This document shows positions 49,799 through 57,779 of a stretch of DNA of 64,000 bases, in pieces. The notes under the pieces are model-generated. The model was given only the letters and a program-made list of their open reading frames with translations. It was not told the DNA's origin and searched no databases. The position numbers were made by a program, and so were the translations under genes. The stretch spans positions 496,001-560,000 of the forward strand of contig JAUQXA010000024.1 of assembly GCA_030834895.1 (NCBI GenBank). Reading direction: 5' to 3'. The first letter of the stretch is position 1. Every line of letters starts with the position of its first letter. Source of the stretch: Anaerolineales bacterium (GTDB taxonomy: Bacteria; Chloroflexota; Anaerolineae; Anaerolineales; Villigracilaceae).

Positions 49799-52700
49799 AT
49801 GGATTCAAAACAAAACTGGCTTGAACGCCCCATTCATCCCGCATTTCCCAAGCTCACATATGAGATTTTGATCTTCGCGGCAGTTATTCTGCTGGCGATC
49901 GTCACACGCTTCTACAAGCTCGAGCCGCGCGTCATGAGTCACGACGAAAGCTTGCATACCTATTTCTCGTGGCTGCTCTATCGCGGACAGGGATACGAAC
50001 ATTCACCGATGATGCATGGACCGTTTCAGTTCCACATCGTCGCGCTGACCTACTTCCTGTTTGGAGTCAGCGACTTCACCTCACGCATCCCCGCCGTGAT
50101 GTTCAGCATTGCCACCGTGTGGATGGTCTGGTACTGGCGCAGATATCTCGGCAAATGGGGGGCGCTGATCGCGGGCTTCCTGCTAGTCATTTCGCCGTAC
50201 ATGCTTTATTACGGACGTTATGTCCGCAACGAGTCCTTCGTTGGTTTCTCCGGCGTCTTGATGTTGTATGCCATGCTCCGTCATCTCGAAGTCGGAGGGA
50301 AGAAATACCTGTTGATGCTCGCGGCTGCGCTTGCCCTGCACTACACAACGAAGGAAACTGCCTTTATCTATACGGCGCAGGCTTTACTTTTCCTTGCGAT
50401 TTATTTCATTGCTCAAGTCACGCGCCGGTCCTGGAAGGATGCGGAAAAAGATTACCGTTCCTTCATCATTGCGCTCGGCATAGCCGTTTTATTTGCGGGT
50501 CTCGCCGTTGGTTATGGACTTTACATGCGCGACACGCCGACCATCACTGGGGCAGAGACTGCCATGCCGAGCAACCCCGAGTCGCCTCTCGCGCAAAACA
50601 TGGCAAATTCCATTTCCCCGACAATGATCGTCCTTGTGGTGGCTGCTTTGACGGCGCTTGTGTTTGCCGCAGTATCTCTCATACGCGGCTACACATGGGA
50701 GAGGATCCGAAACGAACGCTCGTTTGACCTGCTAATGGTATGTGGGACGATTGTTCTACCGATGCTGTCTCCCCTCCCCGTCTCGCTATTGAAGGGCTGG
50801 CTAAATGTCGCCATCCCCACCACGGCACCTGAAGTGATCAACATGAGCAAGGACATACGGTCAATTCTGGTCATTGTCGGATTCCTGGTCCTGATGTTCG
50901 TGCTTTCCGCTGTGGCGGGTTGGCTCTGGAACAAGGAAAAATGGTGGCAAACCTCCCTGGTCTTCTGGGTTCCCTTCACGATTTTATACACAACCGTATT
51001 CACAAAAGGCAGCGGATTCTTCACCGGCACGATTGGCTCGCTTGGCTACTGGATCGTCCAACAGGAAGTAGAGCGCGGCAGTCAGCCGTGGTATTTCTAT
51101 GCGCTGATTCAGATTCCAGTCTACGAATTTCTCCCCGCTCTTGGTCTGATCCTCGCCATCATCGTTGGACTGCGCCGGAAGCCCGCTTCCAAGTCCAGGG
51201 AAAATGATGAAACCCCCGAACTGTTGAACGAGTCGGACATCACTGAATCCGAGGAAAGAAATTTCCCCAACACATTCAGCCTGCTCGTTTGGTGGAGCGT
51301 CACTAGCGTGATTGCATTCACCTACGCAGGCGAAAGAATGCCCTGGCTGACTTATCACATGGCGTGGCCGATGATTTTGATCACAGGCTGGGCACTGGGA
51401 CGAATCATCGACACAACCGACTTTGCAAAGCTAAAAGAACAACGCGTCCCGTTGACACTTGCCACTTTGTCCATCTTCGTGGTCAGCGTGATGGGAACGA
51501 TCCTTGCGTTGAACGGACCCATTCCCCCATTCCAGGGCAAGGAACTGGCCCAACTACAAGCTACCAGCACTTTCCTCCTGCCGTTGGCGGCAACCATCCT
51601 GAGCGCTGTGGGCGCAGTCTATCTCTTCCGCGGCTGGACCTTCCAACAGGTCAGGCACATGTTCGTGCTTGTCTTCTTCGCCTTGATTGCCGTGTTGACC
51701 GGACGCGCCGCATTCCGCGCATCCTATATCACCTATGACCAGGCGACTGAATTCCTCGTCTATGCTCACGGAGCGACAGGCATCAAGGAGGTTATGGCTC
51801 AGGCTGCAGAGATTTCAGAGCGCACCACAGGCGGACTCGGCGTTCCGCTTGCCTACGATGCCAGCGCGCCCGACACGGGTGTCTCATGGCCGTTCGTCTG
51901 GTACCTGCGCGACTACACACAGCAAACCGCCTTCGACCAACCCACCCGCTCCCTGCGCGAGTCGATGGTCGTTATCGTGGACGAAAAGAATTTCGACAAG
52001 ATCGAGCCTGCGCTCGGTCCCGGCTACTACCGTATGGATTACATCCGCATGTGGTGGCCGATGCAGGATTACTTCACCCTTTCCTATGACCGCGATCCCA
52101 CCCAGCCTTTCCCGCCGGATTATGCTTGCAAGGGAATAGTCGGTTTCATGAAGTTATTCAAATCCAGAGATTACACTCCCTTCTGTGAGGCGTTTACCAA
52201 CCCGGCTGTCCGCAGGGGCATTATCCAAATCTGGCTCAACCGCGATTACACAAGGTATGCCGAAGCAAAAGGACGCTCGGACCTGACGCTTACCACCTGG
52301 AATCCAGCAGATAAAATGCGGTTGTATATCCGCCAGGATGTTGCGACGAAGATATGGAATTACGGCGTTGCACCAACCGTGCTTGAAACAGCAGAGGATC
52401 CAACCGAGAAAAAATATTCGCCCCTTGCGGCTGACTTCATTTTGGACGTTTCAATGGAAAACCCGCTTAGGTTGAATGCGCCTCGTTCCCTTGCCTTTGC
52501 GGATGACGGCACGCTATATGTGGCAGATTCGCGCAATCATCGCGTGTTACACATGGATACTCAAGGGAACGTTCTGCATGAATGGGGCACCTACGCGGAC
52601 GGGGTCGGCACGCCCATTGGCGATGGGACATTCAACGAGCCCTGGGGAGTCGCTGTCGCACCCGACGGGTCAGTCTACGTAACCGATACCTGGAATCATC

Positions 52701-53314
52701 GCATCGAAAAGTTCACCACGGAAGGTAAATTCATCACCGCCTGGGGAATATTTGGACAGGGCGAAACCCCCGCATCCTTCTACGGCCCGCGCGGACTGGC
52801 AGTTGATTCCGAGGGACGGGTTTACGTCACAGACACTGGGAACAAACGGGTTGCCGTCTTCGACCCGAACGGCAATTTCATCACCGATTTTGGCTCTGCT
52901 GGATTCGATCCCGGCCAGTTCGATGAACCCGTCGGCATTGCCGTTGACAGGGAGGGAACCGTCTACGTTGCAGATACGTGGAATAAACGCATCCAGACCT
53001 TCGTCCCGGTAGAATCAGAGGGACAACTGACATATGTCCCCAAGAAACAATGGGACGTGTATGGCTGGTTCGGGCAGTCGCTGGACAATAAGCCATTCAT
53101 CGCAGTGAACAACGCCCTGCACGTATTCATCACCGACCCCGATGGCTATCGGATTATGGAATTCGATCAGAACGGCGAGCTTGTCCGCGTTTGGGATGAC
53201 ATAGAAACAGAGAACAGCCTCGGTATTCCATCAGGCATTGCCATCGATGGCGAAGGCCATGTCTGGATCACAGACAGCTCCAACAACCGCCTGAGACGCT
53301 ACACCCTGCCGTAA
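49799..53314 (+). CDS. Agl23/PMT-type GT-C membrane protein with NHL beta-propeller
   Basis: A 1171-residue fusion. The first 600 residues are a GT-C glycosyltransferase-like membrane domain with about 12 segments; YKLEPRVMSHDESLHTYFSWLLY holds the acidic motif of the first loop, and HSPMMHGPFQFH follows, as in the archaeal/Chloroflexota Agl23-like family (TIGR03663). Such enzymes transfer sugars from lipid carriers outside the membrane. The last 280 residues are an NHL-type propeller of about five repeats (PWGVAVAPDGSVYVTDTWNHRIEKF, then similar blocks). It is a single gene. The substrate is unknown. Confidence 0.9.
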   Translation: MDSKQNWLERPIHPAFPKLTYEILIFAAVILLAIVTRFYKLEPRVMSHDESLHTYFSWLLYRGQGYEHSPMMHGPFQFHIVALTYFLFGVSDFTSRIPAVMFSIATVWMVWYWRRYLGKWGALIAGFLLVISPYMLYYGRYVRNESFVGFSGVLMLYAMLRHLEVGGKKYLLMLAAALALHYTTKETAFIYTAQALLFLAIYFIAQVTRRSWKDAEKDYRSFIIALGIAVLFAGLAVGYGLYMRDTPTITGAETAMPSNPESPLAQNMANSISPTMIVLVVAALTALVFAAVSLIRGYTWERIRNERSFDLLMVCGTIVLPMLSPLPVSLLKGWLNVAIPTTAPEVINMSKDIRSILVIVGFLVLMFVLSAVAGWLWNKEKWWQTSLVFWVPFTILYTTVFTKGSGFFTGTIGSLGYWIVQQEVERGSQPWYFYALIQIPVYEFLPALGLILAIIVGLRRKPASKSRENDETPELLNESDITESEERNFPNTFSLLVWWSVTSVIAFTYAGERMPWLTYHMAWPMILITGWALGRIIDTTDFAKLKEQRVPLTLATLSIFVVSVMGTILALNGPIPPFQGKELAQLQATSTFLLPLAATILSAVGAVYLFRGWTFQQVRHMFVLVFFALIAVLTGRAAFRASYITYDQATEFLVYAHGATGIKEVMAQAAEISERTTGGLGVPLAYDASAPDTGVSWPFVWYLRDYTQQTAFDQPTRSLRESMVVIVDEKNFDKIEPALGPGYYRMDYIRMWWPMQDYFTLSYDRDPTQPFPPDYACKGIVGFMKLFKSRDYTPFCEAFTNPAVRRGIIQIWLNRDYTRYAEAKGRSDLTLTTWNPADKMRLYIRQDVATKIWNYGVAPTVLETAEDPTEKKYSPLAADFILDVSMENPLRLNAPRSLAFADDGTLYVADSRNHRVLHMDTQGNVLHEWGTYADGVGTPIGDGTFNEPWGVAVAPDGSVYVTDTWNHRIEKFTTEGKFITAWGIFGQGETPASFYGPRGLAVDSEGRVYVTDTGNKRVAVFDPNGNFITDFGSAGFDPGQFDEPVGIAVDREGTVYVADTWNKRIQTFVPVESEGQLTYVPKKQWDVYGWFGQSLDNKPFIAVNNALHVFITDPDGYRIMEFDQNGELVRVWDDIETENSLGIPSGIAIDGEGHVWITDSSNNRLRRYTLP

Positions 53315-53326
53315 CGTTCATTGTAC

Positions 53327-53431
53327 AACTGATGTTACGCAGTGTCGTTCTGAGCAGAGCGAAGAACCTCAGACATTCCAGAGACCCTTCGCTTCGCTCA
53401 GGGAATCACGGCTGGGCGCGTAACATCAGTT
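53327..53431. repeat. Nested palindrome, family B inside a larger inverted repeat
   Basis: Outer arms AACTGATGTTACGC (53327-53340) and GCGTAACATCAGTT (53418-53431) are exact complements. Inside lies a family B element (TGTCGTTCTGAGCAGAGCG ... CGCTTCGCTCAGGGAATCAC, 53343-53409). It sits between the Agl23-like gene and its terminator. Confidence 0.9.
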
Positions 53432-53445
53432 CATAAGATAATCGA

Positions 53446-53486
53446 GAGCGCAAAGACTGTGTTCCTTGCGCTCTTTATTTTTTACC
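53446..53486 (+). terminator. Intrinsic terminator after the Agl23-like gene
   Basis: Stem GAGCGCAA / TTGCGCTC (53446-53453, 53466-53473), then TTTATTTTTT. Confidence 0.82.
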
Positions 53487-53531
53487 CATCACATCGAACA
53501 ATGGATATAAATCATGCGATACATCGGGTGG

Positions 53532-53537
53532 TATAAT
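53532..53537 (+). promoter_or_regulatory. -10 box of the sucCD operon
   Basis: TATAAT 38 nt before the ATG of sucC, followed by GAGGGAGAATA as ribosome-binding site. Confidence 0.5.
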
Positions 53538-53575
53538 AGCCTTGTCGTCAAAAAAATTTTCCCCGAGGGAGAATA

Positions 53576-54715
53576 ATGAAACTCCACGAATACCAATCCA
53601 AGACAATTTTCTCAAAGTATGGCATCCCAATTCCAAAGGGACGGGTCGCGGCTACCGCTCAGGAAGCAAAGCAAGTTGCAGAAGAGTTAGGCGGCCGCGT
53701 TGTCATTAAAGCACAGGTGTTGGTTGGCGGACGCGGCAAGGCTGGAGGCGTGAAACTCGCCAAAGATCCCGCCGAAGCCGGTCAGCTTGCCGCACAGATT
53801 TTGGGCATGGAGATCAAAGGATTGCCCGTGCGCAAGGTGCTTGTGGATGAGGCCTCTGCCATTGATCAGGAGATCTATTTCTCGATCACCAATGACCGCG
53901 CCGCGAAGAAACCCGTCATGATCGCATCCGCCGCGGGCGGCGTCGAGATTGAAGAAGTAGCCGCAAAAACGCCTGACAAGATCATCAAAAGCCACATTGA
54001 CCCGCTACTTGGTCTGCGTGAATACCAGGCTCGTGATGTGGCGGTCGCCATGGACCTGCCGCGCGACAACGTAAAAGATTTTGTAAAAATTGCAATGGGA
54101 TTGTGGGAGGTTTATAAAGCCACAGACGCCACTCTTGCCGAAATCAACCCGCTGGTCATCACCAAGGATAGGAAGATGGTCGCGCTCGACGGCAAGATGC
54201 TGATTGATGATAGCGCGCTCTTCCGCCAGCCTGAACTCGCCGAGATGCGTGACACCGACGAAGAAGCGCCCGCCGAGACCGAAGCCCGCAAGTACGGACT
54301 TTCCTTCATCAAGCTGGACGGCAACATCGGCTGTATGGTCAACGGCGCGGGGTTGGCCATGACCAGCATGGACGTGATCAAGCTTTTCGGTGGTGAGCCC
54401 GCCAACTTCCTCGACATCGGCGGCGGCGCAGGTTCGGAAAAAGTCGCCGCGGCCATGCGCATTATCCTCACCGACCCCAACGTCAAAGCCGTGCTGTTCA
54501 ATATCTTTGGCGGCATCACCCGCTGTGACGAAGTCGCCAAGGGCATTCTCGTGGCGATGGATGAAGTCAAGCCCAAGGTCCCGATGGTGGTGCGCCTCGT
54601 CGGCACGAATGCGGAGGAAGGTCGCAAGCTGCTCGAGAACGCAAAAATGATCACTGCTGAAACACTGGCAGACGCGGCGAAGAAAGCCGTGGCAGCCGCA
54701 CAAAAAGGAAACTAA
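53576..54715 (+). CDS. sucC: Succinyl-CoA synthetase beta subunit
   Basis: A 379-residue ATP-grasp subunit of the TCA-cycle enzyme that links succinyl-CoA cleavage to ATP or GTP formation. It begins [22 protein letters not shown], with [20 protein letters not shown] as the nucleotide loop, [39 protein letters not shown] and [14 protein letters not shown]. All canonical. sucD follows after 3 nt. Confidence 0.97.
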   Translation: MKLHEYQSKTIFSKYGIPIPKGRVAATAQEAKQVAEELGGRVVIKAQVLVGGRGKAGGVKLAKDPAEAGQLAAQILGMEIKGLPVRKVLVDEASAIDQEIYFSITNDRAAKKPVMIASAAGGVEIEEVAAKTPDKIIKSHIDPLLGLREYQARDVAVAMDLPRDNVKDFVKIAMGLWEVYKATDATLAEINPLVITKDRKMVALDGKMLIDDSALFRQPELAEMRDTDEEAPAETEARKYGLSFIKLDGNIGCMVNGAGLAMTSMDVIKLFGGEPANFLDIGGGAGSEKVAAAMRIILTDPNVKAVLFNIFGGITRCDEVAKGILVAMDEVKPKVPMVVRLVGTNAEEGRKLLENAKMITAETLADAAKKAVAAAQKGN

Positions 54716-54718
54716 GCC

Positions 54719-55582
54719 ATGAGCATCCTGGTAGATAAAAACACACGATTACTGGTTCAAGGCATTACGGGGAACGAAGGTCTGTTCCATACCACCCAGA
54801 TGGTTGCTTATGGCACGAACATTGTCGGCGGCGTGACTCCCGGCAAAGGCGGTGAATGGGTATTGGATGGGAAGGTCCCCGTCTTCGATTCGGTCAAGAC
54901 AGCGAAAGAGGCGACGGATGCCAACGCGACGGTCATCTTTGTCCCCGCCCGTTTTGCGGCGGATGCCATGTTCGAAGCCGCGGATGCAGGTATCCCGCTT
55001 GTCATCTGCATTACCGAAGGCGTGGCTGTGAGCGACATGATGCGCGTCCGCAACTACCTTGACCAGAAGAAGGTGCGTCTCGTCGGTCCGAACTGCCCCG
55101 GTTTGCTAACCCCCGGCGAAGCCAAGGTCGGCATCATCCCCGGCAACATCGCCATCCCCGGCAACGTGGGTGTGGTCTCCCGCTCCGGCACGCTGACCTA
55201 CGAAGTGCTTTACGCGATGAAGAACCTCGGTATGGGAGCGACCACCTGCGTGGGCATCGGCGGCGATCCGGTCAGCGGGACTAACTTCCTTGATGTGCTG
55301 GAGATGTTCGAGCATGACCCCAAGACCGAGAAGGTCATCATGATCGGCGAGATCGGCGGCAACGAAGAGGAAAAGGCGGCGGAATACATCCGCACCACCA
55401 TGACCAAGCCGGTCGCTTCGTTCATCGCCGGTCAGACTGCTCCTCCCGGAAAGCGCATGGGGCACGCCGGTGCGATCATCGAAGCGGGCGCAGGCACCGC
55501 CGCAGACAAGATCAAGGCGCTGGAAGCTGCGGGCGTGAAGGTCGCCAAGCACCCGGAAGAGATTCCGACGCTTCTACAATAA
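54719..55582 (+). CDS. sucD: Succinyl-CoA synthetase alpha subunit
   Basis: A 287-residue CoA-binding subunit. [49 protein letters not shown] and SRSGTLTYE are the expected blocks; the phosphorylated His lies in [11 protein letters not shown]. It pairs with sucC just upstream. A family A palindrome begins right at its stop codon. Confidence 0.97.
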   Translation: MSILVDKNTRLLVQGITGNEGLFHTTQMVAYGTNIVGGVTPGKGGEWVLDGKVPVFDSVKTAKEATDANATVIFVPARFAADAMFEAADAGIPLVICITEGVAVSDMMRVRNYLDQKKVRLVGPNCPGLLTPGEAKVGIIPGNIAIPGNVGVVSRSGTLTYEVLYAMKNLGMGATTCVGIGGDPVSGTNFLDVLEMFEHDPKTEKVIMIGEIGGNEEEKAAEYIRTTMTKPVASFIAGQTAPPGKRMGHAGAIIEAGAGTAADKIKALEAAGVKVAKHPEEIPTLLQ

Positions 55583-55668
55583 TGTCATTGCGAGCGTTCG
55601 TTGCGAAGCAATCCCCTTGTTCTATATGGAGGTTGCTTCGTCGGGGAAATCGCCCTCCTCGCACCGAT
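55583..55668. repeat. REP-like palindrome, family A, after sucD
   Basis: Begins TGTCATTGCGAG one base after the sucD TAA and ends CCTCGCACCGATA, with inner arms GAAGCAATCC and GGTTGCTTCG. The right end has diverged. Confidence 0.85.
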
Positions 55669-55683
55669 ATCAATTAAATACAT

Positions 55684-55717
55684 AGAGCCGCCCTTCGACT
55701 TCGCTCAGGGCGGCTCT
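55684..55717. repeat. Inverted repeat between sucD and acpP
   Basis: Arms AGAGCCGCCC (55684-55693) and GGGCGGCTCT (55708-55717) around TTCGACTTCGCTCA. It follows acpP (minus strand) but has no T tract on either side. Confidence 0.75.
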
Positions 55718-55741
55718 ACAGTTATAATCACCTACGAGAAA

Positions 55742-55978
55742 TTATTTCTTGTGCGCGTCAATGTATTTGACGGCTTCGCCGATGGTTGTGATCTTCTGCG
55801 CATCTTCATCAGAGATCTCGGCGCCGAACTTGTCTTCGAAAGCCATGATCAACTCAACGAGGTCAAGGGAATCAGCCTCGAGGTCCTCGCGGAAACGAGC
55901 CTCGGGATTAATCTTCGCTTCATCCGCGCCGAGCAAATCCTTTACAATGGCAGTGAGTTCGGTATATGTGTCAGACAT
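55742..55978 (-). CDS. acpP: Acyl carrier protein
   Basis: A 78-residue acidic protein; the phosphopantetheine Ser is in [15 protein letters not shown]. It carries the growing chain in fatty acid synthesis. Length and charge fit AcpP. The gene has its own promoter and AGGAGG 5 nt before the ATG. No other fatty acid gene is adjacent. Confidence 0.95.
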   Translation of the reverse strand: MSDTYTELTAIVKDLLGADEAKINPEARFREDLEADSLDLVELIMAFEDKFGAEISDEDAQKITTIGEAVKYIDAHKK

Positions 55979-56010
55979 GACAGCCTCCTGTTTATAATTT
56001 TGACTGGCTT

Positions 56011-56038
56011 ATTGTAATCGGTATGAAAACCGTGTCAA
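56011..56038 (-). promoter_or_regulatory. Promoter of acpP
   Basis: On the minus strand TTGACA (56033-56038), 16-bp spacer, TACAAT (56011-56016), 33 nt before the ATG. Confidence 0.7.
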
Positions 56039-56073
56039 GCCAGTATTGCAATCAAACTCAGGAACACCGCCTT

Positions 56074-57105
56074 ATGACAAAAGTTGCGCCGATAGACCAG
56101 AGAAAATCCGACCACATTAGAATTAACTTAGAAGAGGATGTCCGCTCGGGGTTGACCAGCGGACTCGAAAAGTATCGCTTCGCCCATGAAGCGCTGCCCG
56201 AACTTGACCTGAACCAGGTGAACCCAAGCCTCAGCCTGTTCGACAAACGATTAGCCGCTCCCATCCTCATCAGCTCGATGACCGGCGGGACGGAGGAGGC
56301 AGGCGAGATCAACCAGCGACTGGCGGAAGCGGCGCAGGAAGTAGGCATTGCAATGGGAGTCGGAAGTCAGCGTGCCGCGCTTGAACATCCCGAACAGACA
56401 CCCACATTTTCCATCACGCGCAAGGTCGCGCCTGACATTTTGCTCTTCGCCAACCTTGGCGCGGTGCAGTTGAATTATGGCTTCGGCATTGACGAATGCC
56501 GTAAAGCTGTGGACATGATTCAAGCAGACGCGCTGATTCTGCATCTCAATCCGTTACAGGAAGCCGTGCAGGATGCGGGTGACACAAACTTTGCAGGATT
56601 GGCAAAGAAGATCGAAGAAGTGTGCAAGAAAATTGAAGTGCCTCTAATCGCAAAAGAGGTCGGCTGGGGCATCTCCGAGCGGACGGCAAAACTGCTTGCC
56701 GATTGCGGAGTTTCCGCCATTGACGTGGCAGGCGCAGGCGGCACAAGCTGGTCACAAGTGGAAATGCACCGCGCCCCCGATGAGTTCACCCGTCAACTCG
56801 CGGCGACGTTCGTTGGCTGGGGAATCCCAACTGCGGACTCGATCCTCAACGTCAAGAAAGCCATCCCCGATATGACGATCTTCGCCAGCGGCGGACTTAA
56901 AGACGGACTCGACATCGCCAAGTGCATCGCCCTCGGCGCGACGCTGGGAGGCATGGCAGGGCAGTTTTTGAAGGCTGCCGCAATTTCGACTAAGAAAGCC
57001 GTTGAAGTGATGAAGCTAACTAAGCGGCAGATCGAAGTCACGATGTTTAACGTGGGTGCTGGCAGGTTGGAAAGTCTGAAAGCTGGAAAGTTAGTTGAAA
57101 GATAA
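56074..57105 (+). CDS. fni: Isopentenyl-diphosphate delta-isomerase, type 2 (FMN)
   Basis: A 343-residue TIM-barrel flavoprotein that interconverts IPP and DMAPP. Typical blocks: [12 protein letters not shown] near the start, [68 protein letters not shown] and [12 protein letters not shown] 56074 is chosen because it aligns with family starts; the frame opens at 56023. The last 94 nt are duplicated (diverged) at 57632-57716. The very end of the gene is built of 8-bp units (57066-57097). Confidence 0.95.
   Translation: MTKVAPIDQRKSDHIRINLEEDVRSGLTSGLEKYRFAHEALPELDLNQVNPSLSLFDKRLAAPILISSMTGGTEEAGEINQRLAEAAQEVGIAMGVGSQRAALEHPEQTPTFSITRKVAPDILLFANLGAVQLNYGFGIDECRKAVDMIQADALILHLNPLQEAVQDAGDTNFAGLAKKIEEVCKKIEVPLIAKEVGWGISERTAKLLADCGVSAIDVAGAGGTSWSQVEMHRAPDEFTRQLAATFVGWGIPTADSILNVKKAIPDMTIFASGGLKDGLDIAKCIALGATLGGMAGQFLKAAAISTKKAVEVMKLTKRQIEVTMFNVGAGRLESLKAGKLVER
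57066..57097. repeat. Octamer array (4 units) at the 3' end of fni
   Basis: Units GTTGGAAA, GTCTGAAA, GCTGGAAA, GTTAGTTG, read in frame as the end of Fni ([12 protein letters not shown]). Confidence 0.65.
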
Positions 57106-57110
57106 CGCCA

Positions 57111-57185
57111 TGTCATGCTGAGCGTAGCGAAGCATCCCTGCCACGGCACAAGAGACTCTTCGCCGCAAAACGGCTCAGAGTGACA
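57111..57185. repeat. REP-like palindrome, family B, after fni
   Basis: Begins TGTCATGCTGAGCGTAGCGAAG and ends CGGCTCAGAGTGACA; the outer arms match family B. Confidence 0.85.
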
Positions 57186-57194
57186 TGATTAGAG

Positions 57195-57200
57195 TATCAT
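57195..57200 (+). promoter_or_regulatory. -10 box (TATCAT) for the 117-residue gene
   Basis: TATCAT 6 nt before the ATG at 57207; leaderless type. No clear -35. Confidence 0.4.
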
Positions 57201-57206
57201 AGTAAC

Positions 57207-57560
57207 ATGGATAAGGAAAAGCGAGAAAAACTCCGTGAACGCTTTCTGAGCGATCCACTCCCCCGTCGCCTGGGTGGACTTGCAGCCACACTTGGGCGAA
57301 TTTCATCCTCGGCTAGAAAATCAACCGACCCCAATATCGTGTCCAATTTGCTGGATGAAGCCAAGCATCTTATCGAATGGACAGCTGCCGACACGGAACC
57401 AGAAACCGCCGCTGAACTTGTGCGGATGCAAACTCTCATTACCCTATGGCAACGTGCATGGATAGAAGCCAGCCAGAATCCCAAACAGCGCCTCCTGCTT
57501 TCTGTGCAAGCAAAAGAGTGGTCAGATAAGGCAGTAGATTTTTCGGGATTGGCTTCGTGA
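57207..57560 (+). CDS. Hypothetical protein, 117 residues, between fni and a copy of its 3' end
   Basis: A small charged, helical soluble protein with no motif I recognise (MDKEKREKLRERFLSD...). It lies between the true fni end and a diverged copy of that end, and has a possible leaderless promoter. The pattern recalls a segment that arrived together with a copy of the fni end. Coding is likely on codon use and clear start and stop; function unknown. Confidence 0.6.
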   Translation: MDKEKREKLRERFLSDPLPRRLGGLAATLGRISSSARKSTDPNIVSNLLDEAKHLIEWTAADTEPETAAELVRMQTLITLWQRAWIEASQNPKQRLLLSVQAKEWSDKAVDFSGLAS

Positions 57561-57631
57561 GCGCCCATCCACTCATTTCAAAAGCAACAGATTCCCCTCT
57601 TCCCGTAGGAGAGGGGCTAGGGGTGAGGTCA

Positions 57632-57716
57632 AAGCTGACGAAACGGCAAATCGAGGTCACGATGTTTGCGGTGGGAGTTGGAAAGTTGGAAGGTTTGAAA
57701 GTCAGCAAGTTGGCAA
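57632..57716 (+). pseudogene. Remnant copy of the fni 3' end
   Basis: Translates to [23 protein letters not shown], against [23 protein letters not shown] at the end of Fni (57012-57105), so 19 of 23 residues agree while DNA has drifted to about 75% identity (by eye). The rest of the gene is absent. It lies within a 66-codon frame starting at 57557 and is fused to repeat-derived sequence. Confidence 0.7.
57677..57716. repeat. Octamer array (5 units) in the fni remnant
   Basis: Units GTTGGAAA, GTTGGAAG, GTTTGAAA, GTCAGCAA, GTTGGCAA; the same 8-bp family as at 57066-57097 but longer. Confidence 0.7.
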
Positions 57717-57779
57717 ACCAGTCATTGCAAATAGCAAATACTACAAGCATCAAGTAAATTGCCTGGCAAAGGTGGTTTC

